NCBI GenBank assembly: GCA_017646545.1
Contig: JAGCMI010000141.1
Coordinates: 1-8,566 of the forward strand
Origin: Oscillospiraceae bacterium
GTDB lineage: Bacteria; Bacillota; Clostridia; Oscillospirales; Oscillospiraceae
DNA: 8,566 nucleotides
Direction: 5' to 3'
Below the pieces are notes generated by a model, which saw only the letters and a list, made by a program, of their open reading frames with translations, had not been told where the DNA came from and made no database searches. The position numbers and the translations under genes were made by a program. This document shows, piece after piece, positions 6,875 through 8,566 of the stretch; the first letter of the stretch is position 1; each line of letters starts with the position of its first letter.

Positions 6875-6903
6875 TTGTTTCCTGGGAAAAAATAGAGTAT
6901 ACT
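6875..6903 (+). promoter_or_regulatory. Promoter for plsC
   Basis: TTGTTT (6875-6880) and TATACT (6898-6903, 5 of 6) are separated by 17 bases. The start would be near 6910, leaving a leader of about 28 bases with GGAGG at 6924-6928. Confidence 0.65.
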
Positions 6904-6937
6904 AATTGGTAAGTTTTGTAAACGGAGGAAAAAAGAT

Positions 6938-7777
6938 ATGTTACTGGGCATTATCACCGCCGTCAGCGCGCTGTCTGCGGCGCTGATCTGCGTGGGCCCC
7001 GGAAACGGAAGCGTTTGGGCTTTGCTTGCAGGCTTTGCTGGCACTTTTGTTTTGGGGTTGGTGGTGGCCTTCCTGTTTTTCTTTGTGATGTGCAAACGGG
7101 TGGATACATCCGTGGTGCAGGAGCACGACAGCCCCTTCTACCGGAAAATGGCGGAACACTACATCCGTGCCATCGTCAAGATCCTGCGCATCAAAGTCCA
7201 TACCCAAGGCATGGAGCAGCTGCCCAAGGAGGGCAGATACCTGCTGGTGTGCAATCACTTGTGCATCGCAGACCCGGTGGTGCTGCTGCATTGTTTCTAT
7301 AAAAGCCAGCTGGCATTCATCTCTAAAAAAGAGAATAACGATATGTTCCTGATCGGTCAGCTGATGCACAAGCTGCTGTGCCAGCTCATTAACCGGGAAA
7401 ATGACCGGGAAGCACTAAAGACCATTCTCAATTGCATCCAGATCCTTAAGGATGACAAAGCATCCATTGCAGTATTCCCGGAGGGTTACTGCAGCGAGGA
7501 CGGTCTGCTGCATAAGCTGAAGCCCGGTGTGTTTAAGATCGCCCAGAAAACCAATGTGCCCATTGTGGTGTGCACCCTGCGGGGTACAAGCGATGTGATT
7601 CCCAATATGAAGAAGCTGAAGCCCAGCAGCGTGCAGATGCATCTGGTGGGTGTGGTGCAGCCGGAGGAATTTGCCGGCAAGACCACGGTGGATATCTCTG
7701 AACGGGTATTTCGCATGATGGCCGACGATCTGGGACCTGAACTGGTGATTCCGCAAGAGCCAGAGGAAAACTGCTGA
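6938..7777 (+). CDS. plsC: 1-acyl-sn-glycerol-3-phosphate acyltransferase family protein (PlsC-like)
   Basis: A 279-residue membrane acyltransferase expected to acylate lysophosphatidic acid to phosphatidic acid in phospholipid synthesis. Two hydrophobic segments (about 1-20 and 26-52) anchor the N-terminus. The HX4D catalytic motif is NHLCIADP at 106-113 (His107, Asp112). Motif II is probably around LINREND (150-156, Arg153). Motif III is FPEGYCS at 180-186, where most family members have FPEGTRS, so the usual acceptor-contacting Arg is Cys here. Motif IV is [11 protein letters not shown] with Pro208. The C-terminus is short and acidic. ATG at 6938 has GGAGG 9 bases upstream and its own promoter. 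It diverges from an acyl-CoA ligase and is followed after 83 bases by glyQS. The PlsC superfamily is clear, but the acceptor could be another lysophospholipid or an envelope lipid. Confidence 0.87.
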   Translation: MLLGIITAVSALSAALICVGPGNGSVWALLAGFAGTFVLGLVVAFLFFFVMCKRVDTSVVQEHDSPFYRKMAEHYIRAIVKILRIKVHTQGMEQLPKEGRYLLVCNHLCIADPVVLLHCFYKSQLAFISKKENNDMFLIGQLMHKLLCQLINRENDREALKTILNCIQILKDDKASIAVFPEGYCSEDGLLHKLKPGVFKIAQKTNVPIVVCTLRGTSDVIPNMKKLKPSSVQMHLVGVVQPEEFAGKTTVDISERVFRMMADDLGPELVIPQEPEENC

Positions 7778-7792
7778 AATTTTGTTGCCCCC

Positions 7793-7821
7793 TTGATTTG
7801 TGGGCGAGCCTTAAGTATAAT
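7793..7821 (+). promoter_or_regulatory. Promoter for glyQS
   Basis: TTGATT (7793-7798, 4 of 6) and a perfect TATAAT (7816-7821) with a 17-base spacer. The start would be near 7828, leaving about 33 leader bases with GGAGG at 7848-7852, 8 bases before the ATG. No clear terminator separates plsC from this promoter, so some read-through from plsC is possible. Confidence 0.75.
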
Positions 7822-7860
7822 ACGAAAATAGGAAACAATCCAAATTTGGAGGATATATTT

Positions 7861-8566
7861 ATGAAAAACAGCGAAAAGACCTTGGATATGATTGTCAATC
7901 TCTGCAAGAACAGAGGCTATGTCTATGCCGGCTCCGAAATTTACGGCGGTCTGGCCAACTCTTGGGACTATGGCCCTCTGGGTGTGGAGTTTAAGAACAA
8001 TGTGAAGAAGGCATGGCTGAAGAAGTTCGTTCAGGAATCCGATTACAATGTGGGTCTGGATGCTGCCATTATTATGAACCCCCAGACCTGGATCACCACC
8101 GGTCACGTGGGCTCCTTCTCCGATCCTCTGGTTGACTGCAAGGGCTGCGGCTCCCGTCAGCGCGCCGACCAGCTGATCGCCGCTTCTGAAAGCGGCAAGG
8201 ATGTGAATGTGGACGCCATGAACACCGACCAGATGAATGATTTCATCCAGGATCATGAGGATGTGGTCTGCCCCAACTGCGGCAAGCATCACTTCACTTC
8301 CATCCGTAACTTCAATCTGATGTTCCAGACCAAGATCGGCGTTACCGAGGATTCTTCCTCCGTGGCTTATCTGCGTCCTGAAACTGCCCAGGGCATCTTT
8401 GTCAACTTCGCAAACATCCAGCGTACCACCCGTAAGAAGTTGCCCTTCGGTGTCTGCCAGGTGGGTAAGGCTTTCCGTAACGAGATCACCCCCGGTAACT
8501 TCACCTTCCGTACCCGTGAGTTCGAGCAGATGGAGTGCGAGTTCTTCTGCCAGCCCGGCACTGACC
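7861..8566 (+). CDS. glyQS: Glycine--tRNA ligase, alpha2 type, N-terminal part (cut by window edge)
   Basis: Charges tRNA-Gly with glycine in the cytoplasm; a class II aminoacyl-tRNA synthetase of the single-chain homodimeric type, not the separate GlyQ/GlyS alpha-beta type. I read 235 codons plus one base. It opens [20 protein letters not shown], followed by [17 protein letters not shown] at 25-41, [13 protein letters not shown] at 81-93, a CxxC pair at Cys93/Cys96 and a second at Cys137/Cys140 that suggest a zinc site, [14 protein letters not shown] at 170-183, and class II motif 2 at about 205-229 (FRNEI...[14 protein letters not shown]). Family members are about 450-500 residues, so the class II motif 3 and anticodon-binding domain are beyond the right edge. 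The codon use is biased toward a narrow set of codons, as expected for a highly expressed gene. No T-box leader fits in the 83-base gap. Identification is firm. Confidence 0.95.
   Translation, partial: MKNSEKTLDMIVNLCKNRGYVYAGSEIYGGLANSWDYGPLGVEFKNNVKKAWLKKFVQESDYNVGLDAAIIMNPQTWITTGHVGSFSDPLVDCKGCGSRQRADQLIAASESGKDVNVDAMNTDQMNDFIQDHEDVVCPNCGKHHFTSIRNFNLMFQTKIGVTEDSSSVAYLRPETAQGIFVNFANIQRTTRKKLPFGVCQVGKAFRNEITPGNFTFRTREFEQMECEFFCQPGTD

Noticed and set aside
7783..7804. Possible terminator after plsC (GCCC ... GGGC)
   Set aside because: Only four base pairs with a large loop and no following T-run, and it overlaps the glyQS -35 box.
7486..8292. 268-codon open frame on the minus strand
   Set aside because: It spans the end of plsC, the glyQS promoter and the start of glyQS; those genes are well supported, so this is a shadow.

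Overview
The window looks like an ordinary chromosomal housekeeping segment from a moderately GC-rich low-GC-lineage Gram-positive bacterium, probably a gut-type Clostridia (Oscillospiraceae/Ruminococcaceae-like). That placement is inference: it rests on strong AGGAGG ribosome binding sites, TTGnnn-17-TATAAT promoters, an alpha2-type glycyl-tRNA synthetase and an HD-domain CCA enzyme. I see no phage, transposon, CRISPR, rRNA or tRNA genes and no stretch over 200 bases without a gene.

Layout, left to right. Positions 1-877 (minus) hold the N-terminal 292 codons of recG, cut by the window edge just after the Walker A motif. recG has its own promoter and an unusually long Shine-Dalgarno sequence. 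A perfect 13-bp hairpin terminator at 982-1011 separates it from a five-gene minus-strand run that begins at 6745. In transcription order this run is: a long-chain acyl-CoA ligase (6745-5033), a DUF1624/HGSNAT-like membrane acyltransferase (5036-4326, ATGA overlap with the ligase), an unrecognised multi-pass membrane protein with a repeated acidic tail (4308-3472), the CCA-adding enzyme cca (3395-2067), and a membrane-anchored ComEC-type metallo-beta-lactamase-fold protein (2065-1013, one base after the cca stop). A 49-base inverted repeat lies between the membrane protein and cca and may set how much transcription passes from the lipid/membrane genes into cca.

A 192-base divergent region (6746-6937) contains a minus-strand promoter for the ligase operon overlapped by a 23-base palindrome, and a separate plus-strand promoter for plsC (6938-7777), a lysophosphatidate-type acyltransferase. 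An acyl-CoA ligase and an acylglycerol-phosphate acyltransferase are thus transcribed back to back, a plausible lipid activation and incorporation pair with a candidate operator between them. glyQS (7861 onward, plus) follows with its own promoter and runs off the right edge.

The window does not show a convincing new multi-gene system. The points most worth checking are the palindrome in the divergent lipid promoter, the inverted repeat with a competing third arm before cca, the unidentified membrane protein with its 12-residue acidic repeats, the surface-anchored MBL protein, and the altered acceptor-side motif in PlsC.
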